A stretch of DNA of 64,000 bases from Pseudomonadota bacterium (GTDB taxonomy: Bacteria; Pseudomonadota; Gammaproteobacteria; Steroidobacterales; Woeseiaceae), in the NCBI GenBank assembly GCA_022563255.1, contig JADFNS010000010.1, positions 1-64,000 of the forward strand. The letters run 5' to 3'. The notes under the pieces were generated by a model. The model was not told the origin of the DNA. It worked only from the letters and a program-made list of their open reading frames with translations, and did not search any database. This document shows, piece by piece, positions 18,023 through 26,858 of the stretch; position 1 is the first letter of the stretch; the number at the start of each line of letters is the position of its first letter. The position numbers and the translations under genes were made by a program.

Positions 18023-20194
18023 ATGGACGTCACCCCAATCCTCGCCAACTTAAACGATGCGCAGCGTCAGGCAGTCACTTCGCCCGCCGAACCTGCCTTG
18101 ATCATTGCCGGCGCGGGCAGCGGCAAGACGCGCGTCCTGGTGCATCGCGCCGCCTGGTTAATCGACGTGAAAGGCGTTTCGCCGCAAAGCTTGCTTGCCG
18201 TTACGTTCACCAACAAGGCCGCCGCCGAAATGCGCAGTCGCATTGAGGCACTGCTCAAAATTCCTGTGCAACATCTGTGGATCGGCACCTTTCATGGCCT
18301 CGCCCACCGCATGTTGCGCCGGCACTGGCGAGAGGCCGGGCTGCCGCAGAACTTTCAGATTATCGATTCTGACGACCAACTGCGGCTGATCAAGCGCATG
18401 TTTAAAAGCCTGAAAATTGACGACAGCCAATGGACGCCAAAAGAGATTCAGTGGTTCATCAACGGGCAGAAAGACGAGGGCCTGCGGCCGCAGCACATCG
18501 ACGATGACGGTGACCCCAACCGCCGGCAGATGATCGCTTTGTATCGGTCTTACGAGGAGATTTGCCAGCGCGGTGGCCTGGTCGATTTCGCTGAGCTGTT
18601 GCTGCGTGCTCACGAAGTTTTGCGAGACAACTCAGCGTTGCTCGATCATTATCGGCGGCGCTTCAAACATCTGCTGATTGACGAATTTCAGGACACCAAC
18701 GCCATCCAGTACGCCTGGCTGCGGCTGCTGGCCGGGGATAAGGGCGTGCCGTTCGCCGTTGGCGACGACGATCAGTCGATCTATGGCTGGCGCGGTGCGC
18801 GCGTGGAGCATATTCAACAGTTCCAGAAAGATTTTCCGGGCACCCATGTCGTGAAACTGGAGCAAAACTACCGCTCAACGGCGACGATCCTGAATGCGGC
18901 GAATGCGGTCATCGCCAACAACAACATGCGCATCGGCAAGAACTTGTGGACCGACGGCTCACCGGGCGAAGCCATCAAAGTCTATTCCGCCTACGACGAA
19001 CGTGACGAGGCGGATTTCGTTATCGGCCGCCTTCGCGACTGGATCACGCAAGGGAACGCCCGCGCTGACGCGGCCATACTGTATCGCTCCAATGCGCAAT
19101 CCAGAGTACTGGAAGAAAGCTTGATCAATGCGCGAATTCCCTACCGCGTGTACGGCGGCTTGCGATTTTTTGAGCGCGCGGAAATCAAGGATGCGCTGGC
19201 GTATCTGCGCTTGATCGCAAATCGCAATGATGACAACTCCTTCGAGCGCATCGTCAACAAGCCGACCCGGGGCATCGGCGCTCGCACCGTGGAGATAATG
19301 CGCTCGTACGCGAAAGCTAATGCGTGCTCGATGTGGCGGGCGGCAAGGACGATCGTCAGGAACGATCTCAGCGGTCGCGCCGCGAATGCCGTGGATGCGT
19401 TCATGTCCCTGATCGAGCGCCTGGCACGCGAAACCGCAGGCATGACTCTGCACGATCAGGTCGATCACACTATTCACCTGAGCGGGCTGATCGAGTTTTT
19501 CAAGAAAGACAAGGGCGAAAAGGGCGAAATGCGCGTCGAAAATCTGGCCGAGCTGGTCAGCGCCGCCAAGAGCTTCACGCCGGACCCGGCCGAGGAAATG
19601 TTGCCACTGGACGAGTTTCTGTCGCACGCCGCACTCGAGGCCGGCGAGGGGCAGGCCGATGCCTGGGAAGATTGCGTACAACTAATGACCATGCACTCGG
19701 CGAAGGGTCTCGAATTTCCGCTGGTCTTCATGTGCGGCATGGAAGACGGCCTGTTTCCGCATCAACGATCACTCGCAGACCCACGCGGCCTGGAGGAAGA
19801 GCGGCGCCTTTGTTACGTCGGTATCACGCGCGCAAAGCAGTTGCTCTACATCACTTATGCCGAGCAGCGCCGCTTGCACGGCATGGATAATTTTTCGCAG
19901 CCGTCACGCTTCATCGCCGAAATACCGGACGAGCACATTGAAGAAATACGCCCGCGTGTACAAGTCTCGCGACCGCTGCACGCGTCTCGGGCGGCGCAGC
20001 AAAAAAGGACGCCGATAGTCCCGGGAAGGGATATGGGCATACGGCTGGGACAACGCGTTCGACACAAAAAATTCGGTGAGGGGATAATTCTCAATTGCGA
20101 GGGCCAGGGAACGCATGCCCGTGTCGAAGTGAATTTTGAGACGGTCGGCACGAAATGGCTGGTTCTAAGCTATGCAAATCTCGATCTGATGTAA
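18023..20194 (+). CDS. uvrD: DNA helicase II (UvrD)
   Basis: A superfamily 1A 3-prime to 5-prime helicase of 723 residues, the size of E. coli UvrD (720), used in nucleotide excision repair and mismatch repair. Visible motifs: Walker A GAGSGKT at residues 30-36, motif Ia TFTNKAAAEM, motif II DEFQDT near 219-224, motif III VGDDDQSIYGWRG near 245-257, motif IV QNYRST, the UvrD-typical FFERAEIKDALAYLRL, motif V TMHSAKGLEF and motif VI YVGITRAK. The C-terminal Tudor-like domain (from about 670) is present. A Rep or PcrA name is possible, but the C-terminal domain favours UvrD. Confidence 0.95.
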   Translation: MDVTPILANLNDAQRQAVTSPAEPALIIAGAGSGKTRVLVHRAAWLIDVKGVSPQSLLAVTFTNKAAAEMRSRIEALLKIPVQHLWIGTFHGLAHRMLRRHWREAGLPQNFQIIDSDDQLRLIKRMFKSLKIDDSQWTPKEIQWFINGQKDEGLRPQHIDDDGDPNRRQMIALYRSYEEICQRGGLVDFAELLLRAHEVLRDNSALLDHYRRRFKHLLIDEFQDTNAIQYAWLRLLAGDKGVPFAVGDDDQSIYGWRGARVEHIQQFQKDFPGTHVVKLEQNYRSTATILNAANAVIANNNMRIGKNLWTDGSPGEAIKVYSAYDERDEADFVIGRLRDWITQGNARADAAILYRSNAQSRVLEESLINARIPYRVYGGLRFFERAEIKDALAYLRLIANRNDDNSFERIVNKPTRGIGARTVEIMRSYAKANACSMWRAARTIVRNDLSGRAANAVDAFMSLIERLARETAGMTLHDQVDHTIHLSGLIEFFKKDKGEKGEMRVENLAELVSAAKSFTPDPAEEMLPLDEFLSHAALEAGEGQADAWEDCVQLMTMHSAKGLEFPLVFMCGMEDGLFPHQRSLADPRGLEEERRLCYVGITRAKQLLYITYAEQRRLHGMDNFSQPSRFIAEIPDEHIEEIRPRVQVSRPLHASRAAQQKRTPIVPGRDMGIRLGQRVRHKKFGEGIILNCEGQGTHARVEVNFETVGTKWLVLSYANLDLM

Positions 20195-20204
20195 ACTAGG
20201 CACA

Positions 20205-21581
20205 ATGAAAATTCTTATACTCGGCGCAGGCCAGGTTGGTTCATCTGCGGCGTACCACTTGTCGCGCGAGGAGGCCAACGAAGTCACGGTTGTCGACCGG
20301 CGCGCGGACGTCTTGCGCGAATTGCAGGACCGCCTCGATATTCGAACGGTGGTTGGCCACGCCGCTTATCCCGAAGTTCTGGAGCGCGCTGGCGCCCGGG
20401 ATGCCGACATCGTCGTCGCCCTGACCGATACCGACGAAATCAACATGGTCGCGTGCCAGATCGCCTACACCGAATTTCATACACCGACCAAGATCGCACG
20501 CATTCGCGCCGCCGAATACATGAATGCGGACAAGTTGTTCACGCAGGACGCCATTCCCATTGATGTGCGCATCAGCCCGGAACAGCTCGTGTGTTCTCAC
20601 ATTGAGCAACTTATCCTCTATCCGGGTTCATCCCAGGTGCTGGACTTTGCCGATGGCCGCGTGCGTCTTGTCGGCGTGAAAGCGGACCGCGACGGATTGC
20701 TCGTCGGCCAGCGCATAGCAACCCTGAAAGAGCATATTCCGAATACCGAAGGTCGCATCGCGGCGATCTATCGCCACGGCAAGGCGTTGCTGCCCGACGG
20801 CGCGACGGTCATTCAGGAGGGCGACGAAGTTTTCTTTATCACCGACCGCAAGGACATTCGCGTTTTCATGAGCGAGATGCGCGGCCTCGAAGATCCCGTT
20901 CGACGCGTCATCATTGCGGGCGGCGGAAATATCGGCGTGCGCCTCGCGCTGGCGCTCGAACAAACCAATCAAGTCAAGATCATCGAGCGCGACCCGCAAC
21001 GCGCGCGACAAATTTCGGAACAACTGAACAAGGCGATCGTGCTGGTCGGCGATGCTGCGGACGAGGAACTGTTGCTTGAGGAAAATATCGACAGCGTCGA
21101 CGTATTCTGTGCGCTGACGAATTCCGAGGAAGCAAACATTCTGAGTTCGATGCTTTCCAAACGACTGGGCGCACACAAAGTAATGGCGCTGATCAATCGC
21201 GCCTCGTATGTAGACCTCGTCGAGTCGAGCAGCATCGATGTCGCGATATCGCCGCAACAGATTACGATCGGCTCGTTACTTGCCCACGTGCGGCGCGGCG
21301 ACGTCGTCAAAGTGCATTCGCTACGTCGTGGCGCGGCCGAGGCAATGGAGGCGATCGCACATGGCACGAAAGAAAACTCCAGGGTCGTCGGCCGCAAGAT
21401 CGAAGACATAGGACTGCCTGAGGGCACGGCGATCATCGCTGTCGTTCGCGGCGATCAAGTCCTCATCGCGCACCATGACACAGTGATCGAAACGGACGAC
21501 CACGTGATTCTCTTTATGACCGACCGGCGCAAGATCGAGCAGCTGGAAAGCCTGTTCCAGGTCCGTGTGAACTTCTTCTAA
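20205..21581 (+). CDS. trkA: Trk potassium system regulatory subunit TrkA
   Basis: A 458-residue cytoplasmic regulator of the TrkH potassium channel-like transporter, made of two RCK halves. Each half begins with a Rossmann NAD-binding motif: GAGQVGSSAA at residues 7-16 and AGGGNIGVRLA near 237-247. Each half also has a C-terminal TrkA_C subdomain. The gene starts 10 bp after uvrD and its stop codon directly abuts the trkH ATG, so trkA and trkH form one unit. Confidence 0.96.
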   Translation: MKILILGAGQVGSSAAYHLSREEANEVTVVDRRADVLRELQDRLDIRTVVGHAAYPEVLERAGARDADIVVALTDTDEINMVACQIAYTEFHTPTKIARIRAAEYMNADKLFTQDAIPIDVRISPEQLVCSHIEQLILYPGSSQVLDFADGRVRLVGVKADRDGLLVGQRIATLKEHIPNTEGRIAAIYRHGKALLPDGATVIQEGDEVFFITDRKDIRVFMSEMRGLEDPVRRVIIAGGGNIGVRLALALEQTNQVKIIERDPQRARQISEQLNKAIVLVGDAADEELLLEENIDSVDVFCALTNSEEANILSSMLSKRLGAHKVMALINRASYVDLVESSSIDVAISPQQITIGSLLAHVRRGDVVKVHSLRRGAAEAMEAIAHGTKENSRVVGRKIEDIGLPEGTAIIAVVRGDQVLIAHHDTVIETDDHVILFMTDRRKIEQLESLFQVRVNFF

Positions 21582-23033
21582 ATGAACTGGACGGTTGTAC
21601 AGCGGGTTCTCGGGCTGTTGCTGATGATGTTCAGCGTAACCATGCTGCCACCGATCATCTTCAGCGTTTATTACGACGATCATTCCTGGCTGCCTTTCGT
21701 CAAAGGTTTTCTCCTGAGCGTGACGGCGGGCTTCTTCGTCTGGTTGCCGGTGCACAACTCGCGCAAGGATTTGCGTTTGCGCGACGGTTTCCTCGTGGTG
21801 GCGGCCTTTTGGACGGTACTGGGCACCTTCGGCGCGGCGCCGTTGTACTTCGCTGACAGTTTGTCGCTCTCTTTTACGGACGCCGTATTTGAATCCATGT
21901 CGGGCCTGACCACGACTGGCGCGACAATCCTTGCCGGAATCGACGAACTTCCGGTCTCCGTGTTGTACTACCGGCAGCAATTGCAGTGGCTCGGTGGCAT
22001 GGGAATCATTGTCCTGGCAGTCGCCATTCTGCCAATGCTTGGTGTCGGCGGCATGCAGCTGTATCGCGCCGAAACTCCGGGGCCGGTAAAAGACACCAAG
22101 CTAACGCCGCGTATCACCGAAACGGCCAAGGCGCTCTGGTATGTATATGCGGCCTTCACAATCGCGTGCATGGTCAGTTACCGGATCGCGGGTATGGGCT
22201 GGTTTGATGCGTTATGCCACGCTTTTTCGACGGTCGCGATTGGCGGTTTTTCAACGCACGACGCCAGCATTGGCTACTTCAACAACGGCGCCATCGATGC
22301 TGTTGCGATTGTTTTCATGTTTGTCGCCGGCATCAATTTCTCGCTGCATTTTTTCGCTTGGCGCTATGTGTCGTTCAAGCACTATATCCAGGATCCGGAA
22401 TTCAGGGCGTACTGTTTCGTTCTTTTCTCTGTGTCGGCCCTTGTCGTATTCGGTCTGTACCAATACCGCGGCTTCGACAATCCTGGACAGACTTTGTTAA
22501 GTGGCATTTTCCAGGCCGTGTCCATCGCGACAACAACCGGTTTCACGACTGAGAAATTCGCGGCCTGGCCCGCGGTGCTGCCCGTGCTGCTGATATTTTC
22601 GAGTTTTATTGGCGGTTCGGCGGGCTCTACCGCGGGCGGGATCAAGGTTATTCGCTGGTTGCTCATCTACAAGCAAGGGGTCCGTGAGGTTGTCCGGCTG
22701 GTTCACCCGAGCGCAGAGATCCCTGTCAAGCTCGGTAACAAAGCGGTTCCGTATCGCGTTGTCGATGCCGTGTGGGGATTCTTCTCGGTTTACGTCGTGG
22801 TATTCAGCATCATGCTGCTGGCGATGATGGCGACCGGCCTTGATCAGGTGACGGCTTTCTCCGCCGTCGCCGCGACGCTTAATAATCTCGGTCCCGGACT
22901 GGGCGACGTGAGTTCGGGGTTCATGTCGCTGAGCGATACGGCGAAGTGGATTGCCATCGTCGGCATGCTCCTTGGCCGCCTTGAAATCTTCACCCTGCTG
23001 GTGCTCATAACCCCGACGTTCTGGCGGCACTAA
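21582..23033 (+). CDS. trkH: Trk potassium uptake protein TrkH
   Basis: The ion-conducting membrane subunit of the Trk system, 483 residues with eight main transmembrane helices in four M1-P-M2 repeats. Filter glycines of the four pore loops are visible in TTTGATIL, TVAIGGFS, TTTGFTTE and NNLGPGLGD. It takes up potassium with TrkA bound on the cytoplasmic side. The ATG follows the trkA stop with no intervening base. Confidence 0.95.
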   Translation: MNWTVVQRVLGLLLMMFSVTMLPPIIFSVYYDDHSWLPFVKGFLLSVTAGFFVWLPVHNSRKDLRLRDGFLVVAAFWTVLGTFGAAPLYFADSLSLSFTDAVFESMSGLTTTGATILAGIDELPVSVLYYRQQLQWLGGMGIIVLAVAILPMLGVGGMQLYRAETPGPVKDTKLTPRITETAKALWYVYAAFTIACMVSYRIAGMGWFDALCHAFSTVAIGGFSTHDASIGYFNNGAIDAVAIVFMFVAGINFSLHFFAWRYVSFKHYIQDPEFRAYCFVLFSVSALVVFGLYQYRGFDNPGQTLLSGIFQAVSIATTTGFTTEKFAAWPAVLPVLLIFSSFIGGSAGSTAGGIKVIRWLLIYKQGVREVVRLVHPSAEIPVKLGNKAVPYRVVDAVWGFFSVYVVVFSIMLLAMMATGLDQVTAFSAVAATLNNLGPGLGDVSSGFMSLSDTAKWIAIVGMLLGRLEIFTLLVLITPTFWRH

Positions 23034-23051
23034 TGGTCCGCGCGCCTTATT

Positions 23052-23549
23052 TTGCCCGCTGAGGTGATCGACCAAATCAGCATTCGCCTCGGCAAGGCGG
23101 CTTCCTGGCTAACCCTCTTCATGGTGATCGTTACATTCATCATCGTCGTCATGCGCTACGTTTTCGATGCCGGATTGATCTGGTTGCAGGAATCGGTCGT
23201 GTGGATGCACGCCGTCGTATTCATGATCGGTGCGGCTTACACGATGCAACAAGAGGGGCATGTCCGCGTCGATATTTTCTACCGGGACATGAGCCCCAGG
23301 GGCAGGGCATGGGTTGACCTTTGCGGCGTCGTCGTATTTCTCCTGCCGCTGTGCATTTTTCTGGCGTGGAAGTCGATGGATTTCGTCGCTGTTTCGTGGC
23401 GATTGCGGGAAGCGTCACGTGAAGCCGGCGGCTTGCCTTACCCGTTCGTACCGCTGCTTAAATCGATTCTGGTTGTCATGCCGGTCGCCGTTGGCTTGCA
23501 GGGCTTTGCGCTGCTGTCACGAAGCGTTCGGACCCTGAGGCGCCACTGA
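23052..23549 (+). CDS. TRAP transporter small permease (DctQ family)
   Basis: A 165-residue protein with four predicted transmembrane helices. The family signature is clear: VVMRYVFDAGLIWLQE in the first half and HVRVDIFYRDMSPRGRAW after helix 2. It forms the inner-membrane part of a sodium-driven TRAP transporter with the large permease that follows. The start is uncertain: TTG 23052 or GTG 23064, neither with a strong ribosome-binding site, lying 18-30 bp after trkH. The matching periplasmic binding protein is not next to it but at 30730-31824. Confidence 0.88.
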   Translation: MPAEVIDQISIRLGKAASWLTLFMVIVTFIIVVMRYVFDAGLIWLQESVVWMHAVVFMIGAAYTMQQEGHVRVDIFYRDMSPRGRAWVDLCGVVVFLLPLCIFLAWKSMDFVAVSWRLREASREAGGLPYPFVPLLKSILVVMPVAVGLQGFALLSRSVRTLRRH

Positions 23550-23550
23550 C

Positions 23551-24924
23551 GTGGAGTGGGTAGCCGCATTGCTTTTTCTCGCGGTTATCGTGATTTTGCT
23601 CGCGGGATTTCCGGTTGCCTTTACGTTGGGCGGGACTGCGCTGCTGTTTGCGGGTGCAGGCGTGCTTGGCGGCAGCTTCAACGAAGCGCTGCTGTCGAGC
23701 CTGCCGAATCGTTTGTTCGGCATCATGAACAACGAAACACTGGTCGCCGTACCGCTGTTTGTATTCATGGGCGTAACCCTGGAGCGCGCGCGCATCGCGG
23801 AGGAACTGCTGGAAGCGCTGGCGGCGTTGTTTGGATCGCTTCGCGGTGGCCTGGGCATCTCGGTGATGCTCGTCGGCATGCTGCTCGCCGCCAGCACCGG
23901 CATTGTTGGCGCCACGGTCGTCACGATGGGGTTGTTGTCATTACCGACCATGCTCAAGCACGGCTACTCCCCGGAAATTTCAGCCGGCACCGTTTGCGCG
24001 TCTGGAACGCTGGGTCAGATCATTCCGCCTTCGATCGTGCTGGTGATGCTCGGGGACGTCATGACATCAGCGTACCAGCAAGCGCAACTTGATATGGGCA
24101 TCTTTGCACCTAAGACCGTATCCGTCGGCGATTTGTTCGCTGGCGCACTAATTCCCGGCCTGCTGCTCGTTTTTCTGTACGTTTTGTACCTGCTCGGCGT
24201 CGCGTTGCTCAAGCCCGACGCCATGCCGGTTTATGATCGCGGACCGAACGAGCGCATTTCGCTTGCTCAGGTATTGCGCGCATTGTTGCCACCGTTGTTG
24301 CTGATTTTCGCGGTACTGGGCTCGATAATTCGTGGCGTCGCAACGCCCACCGAGGCGGCAGGCGTGGGCGGCATGGGCGCCTTGCTGATCGCCCTCGCCA
24401 AACGGGAACTCAATCTTGATCGCCTCAGAGAAATCATGGCAAGCACAATGCGAATCAGCAGCATGGTGTTCCTGATTTTGATTGGCGCCTCGATTTTCTC
24501 GCTGGTGTTTCGGGGCTACGGCGGCGATGACGGGATTCGGGCAATACTCGAGTCGCTTCCCGGCGGCGTGGTCGGCGCCGTCGTCGTCGTTATGCTGGTG
24601 ATGTTTCTGCTGGGGTTTGTGCTCGACTTCATCGAGATCACGTTCGTAGTCGTACCGATCGTAGGGCCCGTGCTGCTGGCGATGGGCGTTGATCCCATCT
24701 GGCTGGGTATCATGATCGCCGTTAATTTACAGACTTCGTTTCTAACCCCGCCATTTGGTTTCGCGTTGTTTTATTTGCGTGGCGTGGCGCCCGCCTCGAT
24801 CACCACGGCGCAAATCTACCGCGGGGCAATTCCGTTCGTTGCGATTCAGCTGCTGGCGTTGTTGCTGCTCGCGGCATTCCCGCAGCTCGTAACCTGGTTG
24901 CCCGGAGTAATTTACGGCAGCTAA
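23551..24924 (+). CDS. TRAP transporter large permease (DctM family)
   Basis: A 457-residue, roughly twelve-helix membrane protein of the DctM family. Recognisable blocks include VPLFVFMGVTLERA, GILGATVVT-like ASTGIVGATVVTMG, GTLGQIIPPSIVLVMLGD and LTPPFGFALFYLRGV. It forms the sodium/substrate pathway. GTG start at 23551, one base after the small permease stop. Its TAA stop shares CTAA (24921-24924) with the TAG stop of the convergent aminotransferase gene. Confidence 0.93.
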   Translation: MEWVAALLFLAVIVILLAGFPVAFTLGGTALLFAGAGVLGGSFNEALLSSLPNRLFGIMNNETLVAVPLFVFMGVTLERARIAEELLEALAALFGSLRGGLGISVMLVGMLLAASTGIVGATVVTMGLLSLPTMLKHGYSPEISAGTVCASGTLGQIIPPSIVLVMLGDVMTSAYQQAQLDMGIFAPKTVSVGDLFAGALIPGLLLVFLYVLYLLGVALLKPDAMPVYDRGPNERISLAQVLRALLPPLLLIFAVLGSIIRGVATPTEAAGVGGMGALLIALAKRELNLDRLREIMASTMRISSMVFLILIGASIFSLVFRGYGGDDGIRAILESLPGGVVGAVVVVMLVMFLLGFVLDFIEITFVVVPIVGPVLLAMGVDPIWLGIMIAVNLQTSFLTPPFGFALFYLRGVAPASITTAQIYRGAIPFVAIQLLALLLLAAFPQLVTWLPGVIYGS

Positions 24925-26243
24925 GCGGGCAACGCCTGCCTGACGGCGCCGACGAATTTATCGACCAACTCCTGTTCCTCCGCGTCGCCGATATTGTAGG
25001 GCGGCGCGAGCAGTATGTGGTCGCCTCGCCGTCCGTCGATCGTGCCGCCCATGCCGTAACAGAGCAGGCCGTTTTCCATCGCCACGGTCTGAATTCGCTG
25101 GTGCGTTTTCAGTCTCGCGTCAAACGGTTCCTTCGTGTCGCGATCCGCGACCAATTCGACACCGATGAACAGTCCCCGGCCCCGAATGTCACCCACGTAT
25201 TCATGCCCGGCCAATGCCTTGCGCAATTTAGCGCGCAGCGTCTTGCCACGCGCTACGACATTTTCCAGCAGCTTCTCCTCTGCAATCGCCCTGAGCGTGG
25301 CCAGCGCCGCTGCGGCCGCGATTGCATGGCCCATAAATGTGTGGCCATGCTGAAAAAAGCCGCTGCCGTTTTTGATGACGTCGGTTATGCGCTCTTTGCA
25401 CAGCAGCGCACCTACAGGTTGATAGCCTGCCGCCAGGCCCTTCGCCATTGTGACTATATCCGGGACAATTTTTTCCTGCTCATAAGCCATCATTGTCCCG
25501 GTGCGTCCTGTGCCACACATGACTTCGTCGAGGATCAGGTGGATGCCGTACTGATCACAAATTTCACGTATGCGGCGAAAGTATCCGGGCGCCGCGACCA
25601 CGGCGCCGGTGGTTGCGCCGACGACCGTTTCGGCCAGAAATCCGGCCACTTTTTCAGGGCCAAGCTCAATGATCTTAGCCTCGAGCTCTGTGGCAACGCG
25701 TTCGCCGTACTCCTCCAGAGTCTCCTCTTGCTGGCGCTCCCGGTATGCATAACAGGGTGCAATATGATGTCCTGCAAGCAATAACGGACGAAACGGTTCG
25801 CGTCGCCATTCGTTGCCGCCGACTGCGAGCGCGCCCAAGGTATTGCCGTGGTAACTTTGTCGGCGCGCGATGAACAAATGCCGATTCGCCTGCCCGGCCT
25901 CGATAAAGTACTGGCGCGACAGTTTCAGTGCGGCCTCTATCGCCTCCGAGCCGCCACAGAGCAGCATTAGCTTGCCCATGCCGGGCGCAGCGGCTACCAA
26001 TGTTTCCGCAAGCGATTCGAGGACCTCCGTGGAGAAGAACGAGGTATGCGCATAGGGCAGTTCCGCCACTTGTTTTTGAATCGCGTCGATTACGGCCGGG
26101 TGACTGTGTCCCAGGCAAGAGACCGCGGCTCCACCACAGGCGTCGAGATAGCGCTTGCCCTGAGCGTCGATAATGTAGGCGCCTTCGCCGCGAACCGCTC
26201 GTGGCGGGCTGCGCATTAAACTTCGGTGCAACGCTTTGCTCAT
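24921..26243 (-). CDS. class III PLP-dependent aminotransferase
   Basis: A 440-residue fold-type I aminotransferase of subgroup III (the omega-amino-acid, ornithine and DAPA aminotransferase group). The PLP lysine is Lys268 in TMAKGLAAGYQPVGA. The preceding acidic motif is LILDEVMCGTGRTG, and CGGSEAIEAALKL is the phosphate-binding block. It probably moves an amino group from an amine or omega-amino acid to pyruvate or 2-oxoglutarate; the substrate cannot be read from sequence. The ATG at 26243 was chosen because the family N-terminus (HRSLMRSPPRAVRGEG) begins there. It starts 2 bp after the small upstream gene, so the two are probably one operon. Confidence 0.88.
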   Translation of the reverse strand: MSKALHRSLMRSPPRAVRGEGAYIIDAQGKRYLDACGGAAVSCLGHSHPAVIDAIQKQVAELPYAHTSFFSTEVLESLAETLVAAAPGMGKLMLLCGGSEAIEAALKLSRQYFIEAGQANRHLFIARRQSYHGNTLGALAVGGNEWRREPFRPLLLAGHHIAPCYAYRERQQEETLEEYGERVATELEAKIIELGPEKVAGFLAETVVGATTGAVVAAPGYFRRIREICDQYGIHLILDEVMCGTGRTGTMMAYEQEKIVPDIVTMAKGLAAGYQPVGALLCKERITDVIKNGSGFFQHGHTFMGHAIAAAAALATLRAIAEEKLLENVVARGKTLRAKLRKALAGHEYVGDIRGRGLFIGVELVADRDTKEPFDARLKTHQRIQTVAMENGLLCYGMGGTIDGRRGDHILLAPPYNIGDAEEQELVDKFVGAVRQALPA

Positions 26244-26245
26244 GA

Positions 26246-26650
26246 CTACCAGTACGCGCTGATCCGCGATAACGGTTCCTCGGCTGCCTCGATAATCTTT
26301 ACTGCATCGCCGCCTGTTTTTGTCACGACCAGCGTTAGCAACGCCTGTACGACGGCGACGAAGTTCTGATAATAATGGTGTGAGCGGCGAAAAATTCGGC
26401 CCGCGTATCGAGAAGCTGACTGTTGTGCACGGTTTCCGCAGCAGCATGGATCCGCCGGGTAATTCGCTGCCGAAAGCGCGCTTTCAATGTTGGCTATTTC
26501 ATGCTCGCGCAGATCCGAAAAGATAGCCTCATCCCCGAATTCACTGCGTTCCTGTACGGTCTGCAATTTTGCCGCTTTTTGCAGCTCGGGCGTCAGACCC
26601 CGGTACGCGCGGACAAGTCGTCGAACGGTTTCTGAATAAAGCTTGTCCAT
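26246..26650 (-). CDS. hypothetical protein, partner of the aminotransferase
   Basis: A 134-residue soluble protein of no family I recognise. The N-terminal half is helical and charged (DKLYSETVRRLVRAY, ELQKAAKLQTVQERSE). The middle has an unusual CCCG cluster (about residues 69-72) and a basic, aromatic stretch (RIFRRSHHYYQNF). The C-terminal half has a short hydrophobic run (VVQALLTLVV). It ends 2 bp before the aminotransferase ATG, which supports translation as a coupled pair. A frameshift within the cysteine region cannot be excluded. Confidence 0.5.
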   Translation of the reverse strand: MDKLYSETVRRLVRAYRGLTPELQKAAKLQTVQERSEFGDEAIFSDLREHEIANIESALSAANYPADPCCCGNRAQQSASRYAGRIFRRSHHYYQNFVAVVQALLTLVVTKTGGDAVKIIEAAEEPLSRISAYW

Positions 26651-26712
26651 TGGAGCCTGCTTAAATCTGCCCTGACCGTGTCAAAGCCTTAGCGGGCAAG
26701 GGATGAAACGAT

Positions 26713-26743
26713 TGAGTGATTAATTTTTATATTGAATCATTCA
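26713..26743. promoter_or_regulatory. candidate operator upstream of the TonB receptor gene
   Basis: The AT-rich region holds an 11 bp perfect dyad TGAATCATTCA (26733-26743) and a related sequence TGAGTGATTAA (26713-26723) exactly 20 bp upstream, with 8 of 11 positions identical. The spacing of two helical turns suggests binding of a regulator to one face of the DNA. The regulator is unknown. Confidence 0.3.
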
Positions 26744-26858
26744 TTGCATTAATGGAAGGGATCGGCTACTTTTATTCGGATTCGTTAATGTGATAAGAGT
26801 ACGATGACGCGTTCTGTGTCATATAAGAAGTTACGTATTTTCAAGGGGGAACATCCGA

